A DNA stretch of 64,000 nt from the NCBI RefSeq assembly GCF_004323185.1, contig NZ_NAPS01000002.1:2507636-2571635 (forward strand), in the 5' to 3' direction. The notes under the pieces were generated by a model. That model did not search any database, was not told the DNA's origin, and saw only the letters and a program-made list of their open reading frames with translations. A program made the position numbers and the translations under genes. Every line of letters starts with the position of its first letter. The first letter of the stretch is position 1. The stretch is from Westiellopsis prolifica IICB1. GTDB taxonomy: Bacteria > Cyanobacteriota > Cyanobacteriia > Cyanobacteriales > Nostocaceae. Shown piece after piece: positions 17,298-26,006 of the stretch.

Positions 17298-17816
17298 TTA
17301 TGTGGCGTCAGACCAAATATAATTTTCACTAATAACAGACTGTAAAAAAGGCGCAGTTTTTAAAAATGGACATAAAAAAGCATAAAAAAGCCGTGACAGA
17401 TGAGTAGACAAATTCATTACTAAAAAAGTAATAGCAATTGCAGTTTCAGAAGTATAAGAAAGCTTTGTCATCACTCTACCCAGGCTAAATCTTCGTTTAG
17501 CTTGTCCAAACTTACCCTCAATAGAATTACGAATCCTTTCGGATTCCAAAGCTTGTTTCTTTTTTTCTTCACTAAGATCAATTGGAGGTCTACCTAAAGG
17601 GGGAGCACTGATTTTAATACCTCTTTCTTTACACCAAGCTCGGTTTTCTCTTGTGCGATAAATTTTATCAACATGAACGGATTCTGGATAATAACCGGTA
17701 TAGTTTTTATATGCTTCTACTTGCGTTTTTAAATCTCCTGACTCATTTGCATTGTCCCCTTCAAAAATAGGGAGGCTTGATACCCCTTGATTAATCTGTG
17801 GGCCGACGAAATATTG
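17298..17816 (-). pseudogene. C-terminal remnant of an IS5/IS4-superfamily transposase
   Basis: The minus-strand frame from about 17760 to 17298 encodes a transposase C-terminus: GDLKTQVEAYKNYTGYYPES, KIYRTRENRAWCKERGIKIS, PPLGRPP, then ERIRNSIEGKFGQAKRRF and ITFLVMNLS. The glutamate of the DDE set would be in the RNSIEGKFG helix. The frame stays open to about 17816 but that part no longer resembles transposase. The N-terminal half is absent on the far side of the adjacent IS630 element, so this is a broken copy rather than a simple interruption. A start codon exists only at 17549. Confidence 0.75.
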
Positions 17817-17817
17817 A

Positions 17818-18946
17818 TACCAATTCTTTATGAAGCTGCGCTAAATAAAGCTTCAAGAATAAAGTCGTATGAGGTGAGAGAAACAATCACTTCTGGTGTA
17901 ATAGTTTCTAGTATCTCAGTTAATTTCTGACGTAGTTGGGCAAGGGTTTTACAATTCTCCCATTGGAGTCTGCTCTTAAGGAACTCCCAAAACCTCTCAA
18001 TAGGGTTCAATTCTGGAGAGTGGGGTGGTTGGAAAATTGGTATAATATTTTCTGGACTTTTCCCGGGTTTTAACTGTGTGAAAAGAGCCTTGGTCAAACT
18101 GGACAACTGCAACGTCTTCGCCCAGTTCTGCCGACAGCAACTCTAAAAATTTCTGAAAACAATCCCCGTCAAGATGGGAAAACTCGTAGAAAAAACTATA
18201 TCCGCTTAAAGGTTCAATTACACCATACAAGTAAAAATTATCACGTTGCCACTGACTCAAACCTATCGGCTTTACACCAGCAGCGGTAATTAAACGTCCG
18301 GCAATAGTCTTTAATCCCAGGCGGGTTTCGTCCTGGCACATGTATCTCAGTCGCTGACCTTCTCCAAATTCTTCTTGCAAGAATTTGAGTGCTAAAGGGA
18401 GTTTTTTTTAAAGTGAGACTGACTTTGTGGATGTTGTTTGCGGCTTTTGGGACGAGGAACTTTTAGTTTGGCACCCAAACAATAGCGAACAAGCTGATAA
18501 ACCGTTTTGTAGGCTAGCTTTAATCCCAGATCGCTCTCAAGCCATTGTTGAATCTGACTATAGCTGTGAAATCCTTGTGGCTCCTCCAATCGCTGTTTCA
18601 AACGTGACAAATTTTCTCCACTCACTATAGGCTCTTTACCAGGCGCATGTTTCACACATAGCAATCCACTTCGTCCCCCGTCTTTATACTTTCTTAACCA
18701 ACGTGTTATGGTTGCAACATCGCGTCCTAAACGTTTTGCGATCGCACTGCGACTTGTGAGTTGACCACTTTTTAGCCAGTAGAGCATTTGTAATCGCTCT
18801 TTGCTGCTTGCCTCCCTCGCACCTTTTACTGCTTTTTCCAATTCTTCTTGGCTTTCTTTAATCTCGACTTCCAATCTCAGACCCATAAGGTTTAAACCAA
18901 ACCCACACTTGTTTTTAATTTAGCGCAGCTTCATACAGAAATGGTA
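17818..18946 (-). mobile_element. IS630-family insertion sequence
   Basis: About 1.13 kb. Near-identical ends face each other: ATACCAATTCTTTATGAAGC at 17817 and, read on the opposite strand, ATACCATTTCTGTATGAAGC ending at 18947; both continue with TGCGCTAAAT. The terminal TA at each edge is consistent with the TA target duplication typical of the IS630/Tc1 superfamily. Inside is one transposase gene split into three frames. It abuts the IS5-type remnant on the left and a small inverted-repeat element on the right. Confidence 0.85.
17828..18886 (-). pseudogene. IS630 transposase split by two frame changes
   Basis: Three consecutive minus-strand frames make up the transposase. Residues from 18886 to 18392 hold the helix-turn-helix part (SAIAKRLGRDVATITRWLRKY). 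18380-17997 carries the first two catalytic aspartates (MCQDETRLGL; VVQFDQGSFH). 18112-17828 carries the glutamate region (PPHSPELNPIERFWEFLK). The first frame change falls at a run of eight A (plus-strand T run, 18403-18410), where a -1 slip would join the frames, as known for programmed frameshifting in this family. The second, between GSFHT and PENIIP, has no slippery run and looks like a real mutation, so the element is probably inactive. Confidence 0.82.
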
Positions 18947-18965
18947 TTAGGAATGCGATATCTAT

Positions 18966-19097
18966 TAGACCTCTTGCAAAAGTGCAAAAGTCGAATTATC
19001 CCCCCTCAATCCCCCCGTGAACGAGGGGAAGATTTAGTTCCCTAAGCGTTTACGCTTAGGGTTAGGGTGGGGTAAAAATATTTTTGCAAGAGGTCTA
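18966..19097. repeat. Small inverted-repeat element (MITE type), full copy
   Basis: A 132-base element with perfect 16-bp terminal inverted repeats TAGACCTCTTGCAAAA (18966-18981 and 19082-19097). Inside is a near-palindrome CCCTAAGCGT/ACGCTTAGGG. The right end stops exactly before the stop codon of the coiled-coil gene (19098-19100). A truncated copy is at 44846-44923. No coding capacity. Confidence 0.8.
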
Positions 19098-19886
19098 TTA
19101 TTTACCAACCTTATCAACCGGTTCTTTTTCTTTTAACCAATCAGCACCAGAGAGCAATAAATCTCTAAGTATTTGTCTAATTTGACGCTCTTTTTTAGCT
19201 ATTGAACTACCTGCTTCCCCAATCTTTTCTTCCAACTGAGCATGTTTTTGTTGCACTTGAGCAACTGCTTCTTCTGCCTGTGGACGAGCTTGCTGGAACC
19301 AGTTTTTTGCATCATCAAGATAACTTTTTACTTCTTCCGAACGTCCACCATAGCGTGCAGCTAAATTAGCTTTGACAATCGCTAACTGTGCTTGGAGTTG
19401 AGCATATCTTCTTCTCAATAAAGCTAATTCATCACTATTCTTGATCGCATCTATAGCAGAATCAATCGCTGTCTTGCTTTCCGGCGAATCGACATTATTA
19501 GTATCTTTGATCTCTGCTAAAATCCCATCAACTTCTTGCTGGATTTTATTTTCTTCCTCATCTAATTGAGCTTCTAGCTGTTTAACCTGTGCTTGAGTTC
19601 TAGCAATAGACTCATGTCTTTTCGTATTTACAGCCTCTAGCGCTCCTTCAATTGAAGCTGTCACATTTTCTTTGTACTCACTGCTTTTAGTTTGTAAATT
19701 TTCAACAACAGTCGAAACAGCATCTTTTACAATGGAACGAATTTCGGTAGAGCCTTCTTGGAATTCAGAAACTACTTGTGAAACCGCCGCTTTCACAATT
19801 TCCCGAATTCGCTCTGCTCTCAACTGTCCGGTTTCTTTTGCTTGTTGAAGATCAGTTCTAATTTGTTCTTTGATATTGTTAGGCAT
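19098..19886 (-). CDS. Coiled-coil protein of unknown function
   Basis: A 262-residue protein without signal peptide or membrane segment, highly charged and almost entirely helical. The N-terminal third (MPNNIKEQIRTDLQQAKETG; RAERIREIVKAAVSQVVSE) recurs in cyanobacterial proteins of unknown function, possibly the DUF6781 group, although I cannot verify that. The middle is a long amphipathic coiled coil with 11-residue-like periodicity, recalling apolipoprotein or LEA-type helices. The stop codon adjoins a MITE end. No catalytic motif is visible. Confidence 0.75.
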   Translation of the reverse strand: MPNNIKEQIRTDLQQAKETGQLRAERIREIVKAAVSQVVSEFQEGSTEIRSIVKDAVSTVVENLQTKSSEYKENVTASIEGALEAVNTKRHESIARTQAQVKQLEAQLDEEENKIQQEVDGILAEIKDTNNVDSPESKTAIDSAIDAIKNSDELALLRRRYAQLQAQLAIVKANLAARYGGRSEEVKSYLDDAKNWFQQARPQAEEAVAQVQQKHAQLEEKIGEAGSSIAKKERQIRQILRDLLLSGADWLKEKEPVDKVGK

Positions 19887-20021
19887 TTTTTAGATACTTT
19901 AAGAATTAACTAATTTGGATAGATTTTCATAGGATCACTATGTCACACTACGATTGTGGCGTAAGATATTTTAAAGCAGTACTTCCTTAAGATAGAAAAT
20001 TACTAACTAAAGTTGTATTAT

Positions 20022-20363
20022 ATGTGTGTTAAAACTACTCTAAAATTTATACTGTTGCTCTTCACAGTGTTGATAATTAGCTTCAGCCAACCAGCATTAG
20101 CCGCAGATACAACCAATGGCGCAAAAATCTTTGATGTTCATTGCGCTGGTTGCCATATCAACGGTAGTAATATCATCAGGCGAGGTAAAAACTTAAAGCT
20201 TAAAGCACTAAAAAAATATGGTATGGATTCAATAGAAGCTATTTCTTCCCTTGTTGCTAACGGTAAAAATAATATGTCAGCCTATAAAGACCGTCTTAGT
20301 GAGCAAGAAATACAAGATGTCGCCGTCTATGTTTTACAACAAGCCGAAAAAGGCTGGCGTTAA
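20022..20363 (+). CDS. Cytochrome c6-like electron carrier
   Basis: Exported c-type cytochrome of 113 residues. A signal peptide spans 1-27 (LKFILLLFTVLIISFSQPALA|AD). The haem-attachment motif CAGCH is at 41-45 and the axial Met85 in GKNNMSAYKD. The size and C-terminal LSEQEIQDVAVYVLQQAEKGW match cytochrome c6, but the divergent segment INGSNIIRRGKNLKL suggests a c6-like paralogue rather than the main PetJ. Such proteins carry electrons between cytochrome b6f and photosystem I or oxidases in the lumen. ATG 20022 is preferred over TTG 20013. A TTAAGATAGA stretch is about 35 bases upstream. Confidence 0.9.
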   Translation: MCVKTTLKFILLLFTVLIISFSQPALAADTTNGAKIFDVHCAGCHINGSNIIRRGKNLKLKALKKYGMDSIEAISSLVANGKNNMSAYKDRLSEQEIQDVAVYVLQQAEKGWR

Positions 20364-20413
20364 AAAAAGTTAGGAATAACAATAATTCCTCGCAAGATTC
20401 TATAAGTCCAAGC

Positions 20414-20447
20414 AATCCAAAATCTAAAATCCAAAATCCAAAATCGC
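20414..20447. repeat. Heptamer tandem repeat (AATCCAA)
   Basis: Four AATC(C/T)AA units at 20414-20441, then AATCGC, run directly into the ATG of the aldo/keto reductase at 20448. Because the array occupies the ribosome-binding-site position, copy number could influence translation of that gene. The same heptamer appears at about 34015-34040 (inverted) and 34174-34190. Confidence 0.65.
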
Positions 20448-21467
20448 ATGACTCTACCCGCATCAAGTCGTCTGCAATTTACTCCTGACTTAAATATCTG
20501 TCGGATATTAAACGGAATGTGGCAGGTATCTGGCGCACATGGACGTATTAACCCGACTGCTGCAATCCAAAGTATGTTTAAGTATATGGATGCAGGCTTC
20601 ACCACTTGGGATCTTGCTGATCATTACGGGCCAGCAGAAGATTTTATTGGCGAATTTCGACGTCAGCTAATTGCAACTCGCACTCAAGAAGCTTTGTCTA
20701 ATATCCAAGCTTTTACTAAATGGGTTCCTCGTCCTGGGAAAATGACCAGAAAAATTGTCGAGGAAAACATTAATATCTCTCTCAGAAGAATGGATGTTAG
20801 TTCCTTAGATTTGATGCAATTTCATTGGTGGGAATATCGAGATCCCAATTACCTAGACGCCCTCAAGTATATGGCTGAATTACAAGCTGAGGGCAAAATC
20901 AAACATTTGGCTTTAACTAATTTTGATACGGAACACTTACAAATTATTATTGATGCAGGGATCAAAATTGTTTCTAATCAAGTGCAATTTTCTTTAGTTG
21001 ACCGCCGACCAGAAATTCACATGATGCGCTTTTGTCAAGAACATGATATAAAACTTTTTACTTACGGTACTGTGTGCGGTGGTTTACTATCAGAAAAATA
21101 TTTGGGACAAGCAGAACCAGGACTTTTTCAACTTTCCACTGCCAGTCTGAGAAAATACAAAAACATGATAGATACTTGGGGCGGTTGGAAGTTATTTCAA
21201 GAATTACTTTTAACTCTCAAGCAAATTGCTGATAAGCATCAAGTGAGTATTTCCAATGTTGCAGTACGTTATATATTAGATCAGCCGACTGTGGGCGGTG
21301 TAATTGTCGGTGCCAAACTTGGGGTATCGGAACATATTGAAGATAACGTCAAGGTATTTAGGTTTTGCCTTGATGCTGAAGATATACATAGTATAGATGT
21401 TATATCTGGCAAGTCACGAGATTTGTATCAACTCATCGGTGACTGCGGTGATGAATATCGAAAATAG
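20448..21467 (+). CDS. Aldo/keto reductase
   Basis: NADPH-dependent oxidoreductase with a TIM-barrel fold, 339 residues. The catalytic tetrad is visible: Asp and Tyr in WDLADHYGPAED, Lys in FTKWVPR, His in LMQFHWW. The cofactor segment is near VRYILDQPTVGGVIVGAK. The substrate cannot be told from sequence. No Shine-Dalgarno motif is present: the heptamer repeat directly precedes the start. Confidence 0.9.
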   Translation: MTLPASSRLQFTPDLNICRILNGMWQVSGAHGRINPTAAIQSMFKYMDAGFTTWDLADHYGPAEDFIGEFRRQLIATRTQEALSNIQAFTKWVPRPGKMTRKIVEENINISLRRMDVSSLDLMQFHWWEYRDPNYLDALKYMAELQAEGKIKHLALTNFDTEHLQIIIDAGIKIVSNQVQFSLVDRRPEIHMMRFCQEHDIKLFTYGTVCGGLLSEKYLGQAEPGLFQLSTASLRKYKNMIDTWGGWKLFQELLLTLKQIADKHQVSISNVAVRYILDQPTVGGVIVGAKLGVSEHIEDNVKVFRFCLDAEDIHSIDVISGKSRDLYQLIGDCGDEYRK

Positions 21468-21504
21468 AAAATTCAGAAATTAGAACCTAAAAAAGACTAG
21501 AGTT

Positions 21505-21615
21505 GGCGTTGCTGACTTCATGTATGAAAATGATTTTAGGTAATTCCAAAACCCTTGTACCAGACGCGATATATCGCGTCTCTACACTAGATTCATACCA
21601 CGATTCAGCAACGCC
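21505..21615. repeat. Small inverted-repeat element with a 20-bp palindrome
   Basis: Terminal inverted repeats GGCGTTGCTGA (21505-21515) and TCAGCAACGCC (21605-21615) bound 111 bases. Subterminal TTCATGTATGAA and ATTCAT sequences lie inside. A perfect 20-bp palindrome AGACGCGATATATCGCGTCT occupies 21562-21581. Such elements are common in Nostoc-type genomes. It lies between convergent genes and may also terminate transcription. Confidence 0.75.
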
Positions 21616-21675
21616 CTGGAGTTTAATTGTAAATCCAGTCTTTCGGATGCTCTCACCTATTTCCGCAAGGATAGT

Positions 21676-23841
21676 TTAATAGGCTGAATTTTGTTTATGA
21701 TCGTTGCTAACGACACCTAAAACATTCATCCGAGACGTTTTCAAACTCTCTAAAGCCCGCTTCAATACGGAAGAGTCTGTTTTTTCCATCCTTACTATTA
21801 GTAAAATGCCATCTGTATGGGGTGCTATTAAACTAGCATCAGCTAGCCCAAGCAAGGGAGGAGCATCATAAATTACTAAATCGTACGTATTTTGAAAGTC
21901 TTCCATCAATCGCTTCATCTTTTCTGATGAGAGCAACTTTGTTGGATCAGGTGGTATGGGGCCAGAAGTCAGTATAGAAAGTTGCTTCATAAAAGGTGCT
22001 GGACGGATTGCTTCTGTGATCGGCAAGTTTGTAGTAATTAAATTACTTAAACCCCAAAAGTTGCTGAGATTTGCTAGCTCATGAATTACAGGTTGGCGCA
22101 AATTAGCGTCTACAAGTAAAACTCGTTGTTCCATTGCACAGGCTATCTCAGCTAAGTGGAATGCAACTGTAGATTTGCCATCTCCTGACATAGCTGAACT
22201 AATAACTATAGATCTGATTGGGCGATCGCTACTGAGTAGTTGAATATTTGTATTCAGTACACGCAAAGCCTCTAAGAAACCTGTACTGTAGCTAGTAGAA
22301 TCTCGCACAGCGATCGCGCCAGGTTCTGAAATGTCCTTTGGTAGGGAATTTGGTGTTGTCCTTGCCAAAATTTTTGGTAGAGAAGTATGCTGTTGGCTAC
22401 CTTGTAAACGCCTCTCAAAAGGTATTGATCCCAATAAAGGCTCTTTAATTTTTTGCTTGAGAACATGAGCACTATGATAAGTGCTATCTAGTTTCTCCAG
22501 TAACAAAGCCAAAGCTATTCCCAAAGCTAAACCACCCAAAAATCCTGATATTAAACTACGTTTGATATCTACTAATGCAGGATTTTCTGGCAAAGTTGGT
22601 GCTTGAATTAATTCCCAAGGTAATTCTGTTTGTGCTACCTGAATTTCTAAGGTTTCGCGAGTATTGAGAAAACGATTTAAACTGTCAGTTGCAACTTGTA
22701 ATTTCCGTTGTAATTCAGTATATTGTCTTGTTAAGACGGGCAACTGCTTACGCTTTTCTTCAAGTTGCTGCTCTGCTTTGGCAAGTTCTTGGCTCTGCAC
22801 CTCTAAAGCTTGAACTTGTGTTATCGCTTCAGCAAGCCTTGTATTCATAAACCGTTGTGCTTCTTGACTTAGCAACGGTAACAGGCTTTCCCGTTTTTCT
22901 TGCAAATTTTGGATTGTAGGGTTTTCTTCCTGGAAACGAGTTGTCTGGGCAGCTATTTGAACCTCTAATGCACGCAACTGAACAAGTAATTGTTGGTACA
23001 ATTGTGCATTATTTAGTGTAGCCAGTTCTCCTTCTTCCCCCTGTAAGCTCACTAAACTGTTACGAGCTATTGCTAACTGCTGATTGATAGTTTGCCTTTG
23101 TTGAGCTAAGTTATTAGCTTGAGTAGCTATTTGTTGTGCTTGTGTTTGTGGATCAACAAAATCGTACTTTTGTCGGAAGATCTGCTGTTCTTTTTGTAGC
23201 TGATCTACTCGTCTCTGCATGACTACCAGTTGCTCTTTTACGAACTTGAGACCTTGTCGCAGACTAGTTTGGCGCTGTTCTAAGCTATATTTTAAGTACG
23301 CTTTTGCAATTTCATCCAGTACAGCTTTGACTTTAACAGGATCATCACCCTGATAACTAACTTCTATAATCCTTGTTTCATCAAGGCGAGTAATAACCAA
23401 AGATTTTACTAAATAATCATAATTAAAGTCTGGATAATCTTTTTGCAATTTCATCACAATATTTTTCATTAGTCCTGGGCTTTTGAGAACCTGTATTTGA
23501 CTTTCATAATCCAGACTAGGGTTTGATGAACTAGAATTTTGCTGAGAATCTAGTTCTGCCAACTTGTTCTCATTATTAAGAGGCTCGACTAATAGCCTAA
23601 AACTGTTTTCATACACAGGCTTTTGATTTAGGGATGAGTACACTGTAGCTGTCATCACAACAGCTACTACTCCGGCTATTACTAGTACTCGTCGCCTTAC
23701 AACACTTAAAAAATCTCGTAAATTCCAATCATCTCCTTGGGTTTCGGATAAAGCAAAAGGTGGAAATTGGTTACTCAGTTGTTGCGGTAAAAAGTTCTGA
23801 TTTCTGTCAGAACTTGATGGTTGATATGACCGATTATCCAT
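21676..23841 (-). CDS. Wzc-like polysaccharide co-polymerase/BY-kinase
   Basis: A 721-residue fusion of a Wzz/GumC chain-length domain and a bacterial tyrosine kinase. The N-terminal Wzz domain starts at about residue 35 with the first transmembrane helix at about 52-72. A long coiled coil (GNVR-type) follows at about 190-410 and the second helix is at about 430-450. The kinase carries Walker A SGDGKST near 555, Walker A' VLLVDANLRQP near 580 and Walker B VIYDAPP. It assembles with an outer-membrane Wza-type exporter and controls chain length. The C-terminus ends NSAY with a single tyrosine and no Tyr cluster. It heads the polysaccharide locus, divergent across the 2.2-kb gap. Confidence 0.93.
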   Translation of the reverse strand: MDNRSYQPSSSDRNQNFLPQQLSNQFPPFALSETQGDDWNLRDFLSVVRRRVLVIAGVVAVVMTATVYSSLNQKPVYENSFRLLVEPLNNENKLAELDSQQNSSSSNPSLDYESQIQVLKSPGLMKNIVMKLQKDYPDFNYDYLVKSLVITRLDETRIIEVSYQGDDPVKVKAVLDEIAKAYLKYSLEQRQTSLRQGLKFVKEQLVVMQRRVDQLQKEQQIFRQKYDFVDPQTQAQQIATQANNLAQQRQTINQQLAIARNSLVSLQGEEGELATLNNAQLYQQLLVQLRALEVQIAAQTTRFQEENPTIQNLQEKRESLLPLLSQEAQRFMNTRLAEAITQVQALEVQSQELAKAEQQLEEKRKQLPVLTRQYTELQRKLQVATDSLNRFLNTRETLEIQVAQTELPWELIQAPTLPENPALVDIKRSLISGFLGGLALGIALALLLEKLDSTYHSAHVLKQKIKEPLLGSIPFERRLQGSQQHTSLPKILARTTPNSLPKDISEPGAIAVRDSTSYSTGFLEALRVLNTNIQLLSSDRPIRSIVISSAMSGDGKSTVAFHLAEIACAMEQRVLLVDANLRQPVIHELANLSNFWGLSNLITTNLPITEAIRPAPFMKQLSILTSGPIPPDPTKLLSSEKMKRLMEDFQNTYDLVIYDAPPLLGLADASLIAPHTDGILLIVRMEKTDSSVLKRALESLKTSRMNVLGVVSNDHKQNSAY

Positions 23842-26006
23842 AATTTATAAAGATTTGGTAAATATGTAGGTGCTATTTACTACATAAAGTTTGAATTAAG
23901 TGCAATTCCACAGAAAATAGCTATAGTAATATTTTTGTATAATTTTTAATTATTACAGTATATATACTTGTCTTTAATCAAATAGCGATCATTACATAAT
24001 TGTGACTAAAGTATATCATCGGTTTATAAATTCATGTGCTGCCTTACTCAAGCTTTATGCATCGTGCTTAATGATGTACTATGTGCAGCTTGATAATACA
24101 GCTTGGTAAGAAAAGAATAAACAAAGATTTGTTTTACTAATACTATGCCGTCTGTATACCAAATTTTTCAGGCTAATTTTTAGCCAGACAATCCTGTTTT
24201 ATGAGTTTGGTAAATACTCAATCTGCATTTGGAATCGCTGTGATTTTGAGTAGCATTTTATGGTGTTGCCCAAGAATGGAATGATTCAGGCTGACTCTCA
24301 GACACGGAGACACGGTAATTCTTGTTGATGAAAATTCCAAAATAATTGCGTAATTATGCAACGCCCACTTTATTTTCAAACCGATAGAAATAGAAAACTC
24401 AACGACAGATTATATTTCATGCCCAGAAAGCATGATGACAGTAAGTTTTATACAACTAAAGTGATAAAAGAGGACTAAATTATATTTTTTTCCTTGTCAA
24501 GCAAATAACTATTTAATAGAGTGCTAATTTTAAAGAAATATTAACGTCTTACCTGATATAAAAGTAAATTTAATCACGTTTACTTTAATTATTTGATGGA
24601 AAATAGTCATTATTTATACAACAATATTTCGTTGATTTTTTTGCATTAAATTTAAGTTCTTTTGACAGAGCAATTTAGAGACTGCTTTGCAAACAGGATA
24701 CTTGACATAAAAACAAACACTGTATTTTTTATTACATGTATTCTTTTTAATATAAGACTAACATATTGTCTTCAAAGTCTCAACACAAGAATAAATTTGA
24801 AACATGCTAATATACTCATGCAGATTGATGTTATGACAAAAAACCACCAAAATAATGATTTTTAATTATGTAAAATATAAAGCAGTGTGTGTGTTCTCCA
24901 AAATTTACAGTTAAGATCCCTCGCCCATCAGAAGACCAGGAATTTGGTCATAGGTAATAGGTAATAGATAATTGGTTTTCCATTACCGATTGCCGCAACG
25001 GAGCGAATTTCCTCTACACCCCTCATGGGTTTGGCATCCCAGTAGCTTTGGGTAAAATAAGTAAAAGATGCAGCTTCCTTAAAAAGCTATATTGCCATGG
25101 CTTATAAGTAATGTTGTATAAATGCATCAACTAAACAAATAACAACATCATATTAAAAAGTTGATACTTGAGTAGTTTTGTTTTTACATGTTGTGTTTTT
25201 CTATACGATTAATACTGTGCAGGCCAATTCATGTAATCAAATTACCTTTGTTTTGGGATGCAGTATAAAATTAAACAATTGATAATCTATAGTTTCAAAA
25301 AACCTCCACTGATAAATAACTTTCAACTAGCTTAGTATCAAAACATACAACTAGTTGTCCAAAATACCCTATTACTGACTGAAAGAAGTTCAGCGCCATT
25401 TTTTAGATACATCCTTTGATACTGCATAAAACCGATGACGCTAATTTGTATTTTGTTAGAGTTACAGTTTGTGTATTAAACATGTATTTAAACACGGAGA
25501 GATATTTCTATGTTTAAAAATTTAGATAATGCTGAGTGAGTGAGGGTTTATCAGTGATCTTATGATTTGACGTTGTAGATTTTGTGTCTGTTTAACAAAC
25601 ACCTACCATTGAAATATTTTTGTATGGCGATGTTCGTTGACACACAATATTATTCGTCTCAGTTTTGTTCGTCTATTCACCGAAAATTATGCAATTAATT
25701 TACTTTTTAAAGATTCCTTGAAACTTATATGAAAATACTTGTATTTTATGCGAAATATATTACTTTGACGTCGAAACAACTATATAATCAAATCCACGGA
25801 GAAATGCTTGTATATTTTCTCAGAAATAAATTACTGCGTTTAACTTAGAACTAAGTGTTTTTCAGACATCTAACAAAAAGTGTTTACTTTAATTTGTGTT
25901 GTATTCAATACTGAGATATTCAAGATGTTTTTTAAGTAATGTGTATTTTACTGACTTTTTTTATTAAAAACAGCGTCTAGAAAAGTATTTGTACAGGATA
26001 TAGCCG
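23842..26006. other. 2.2-kb gene-free AT-rich region
   Basis: The largest noncoding stretch in the window separates the divergent BY-kinase from the first glycosyltransferase. The 67-codon frame at 24662-24865 starts with TTG, has no motif and has skewed AT-rich content, so I do not call it. Visible items are GACACGGAGACACGG near 24300, a near-palindrome TTGCGTAATTATGCAA near 24346, GGTAATAGGTAATAG near 24955, and a 9-codon frame at 25511-25540 preceded by GGAGAG. The next gene's AGGA box is near 25993. It probably contains the promoter(s) and a long leader, or decayed sequence. Confidence 0.6.

Noticed and set aside
20414-20447. Repeats as a CRISPR array
   Set aside because: The units are contiguous 7-mers without spacers; no cas genes are in the window.
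24662-24865. 67-codon plus-strand frame in the large gap
   Set aside because: TTG start, no ribosome-binding site, very AT-rich composition with no recognisable motif.
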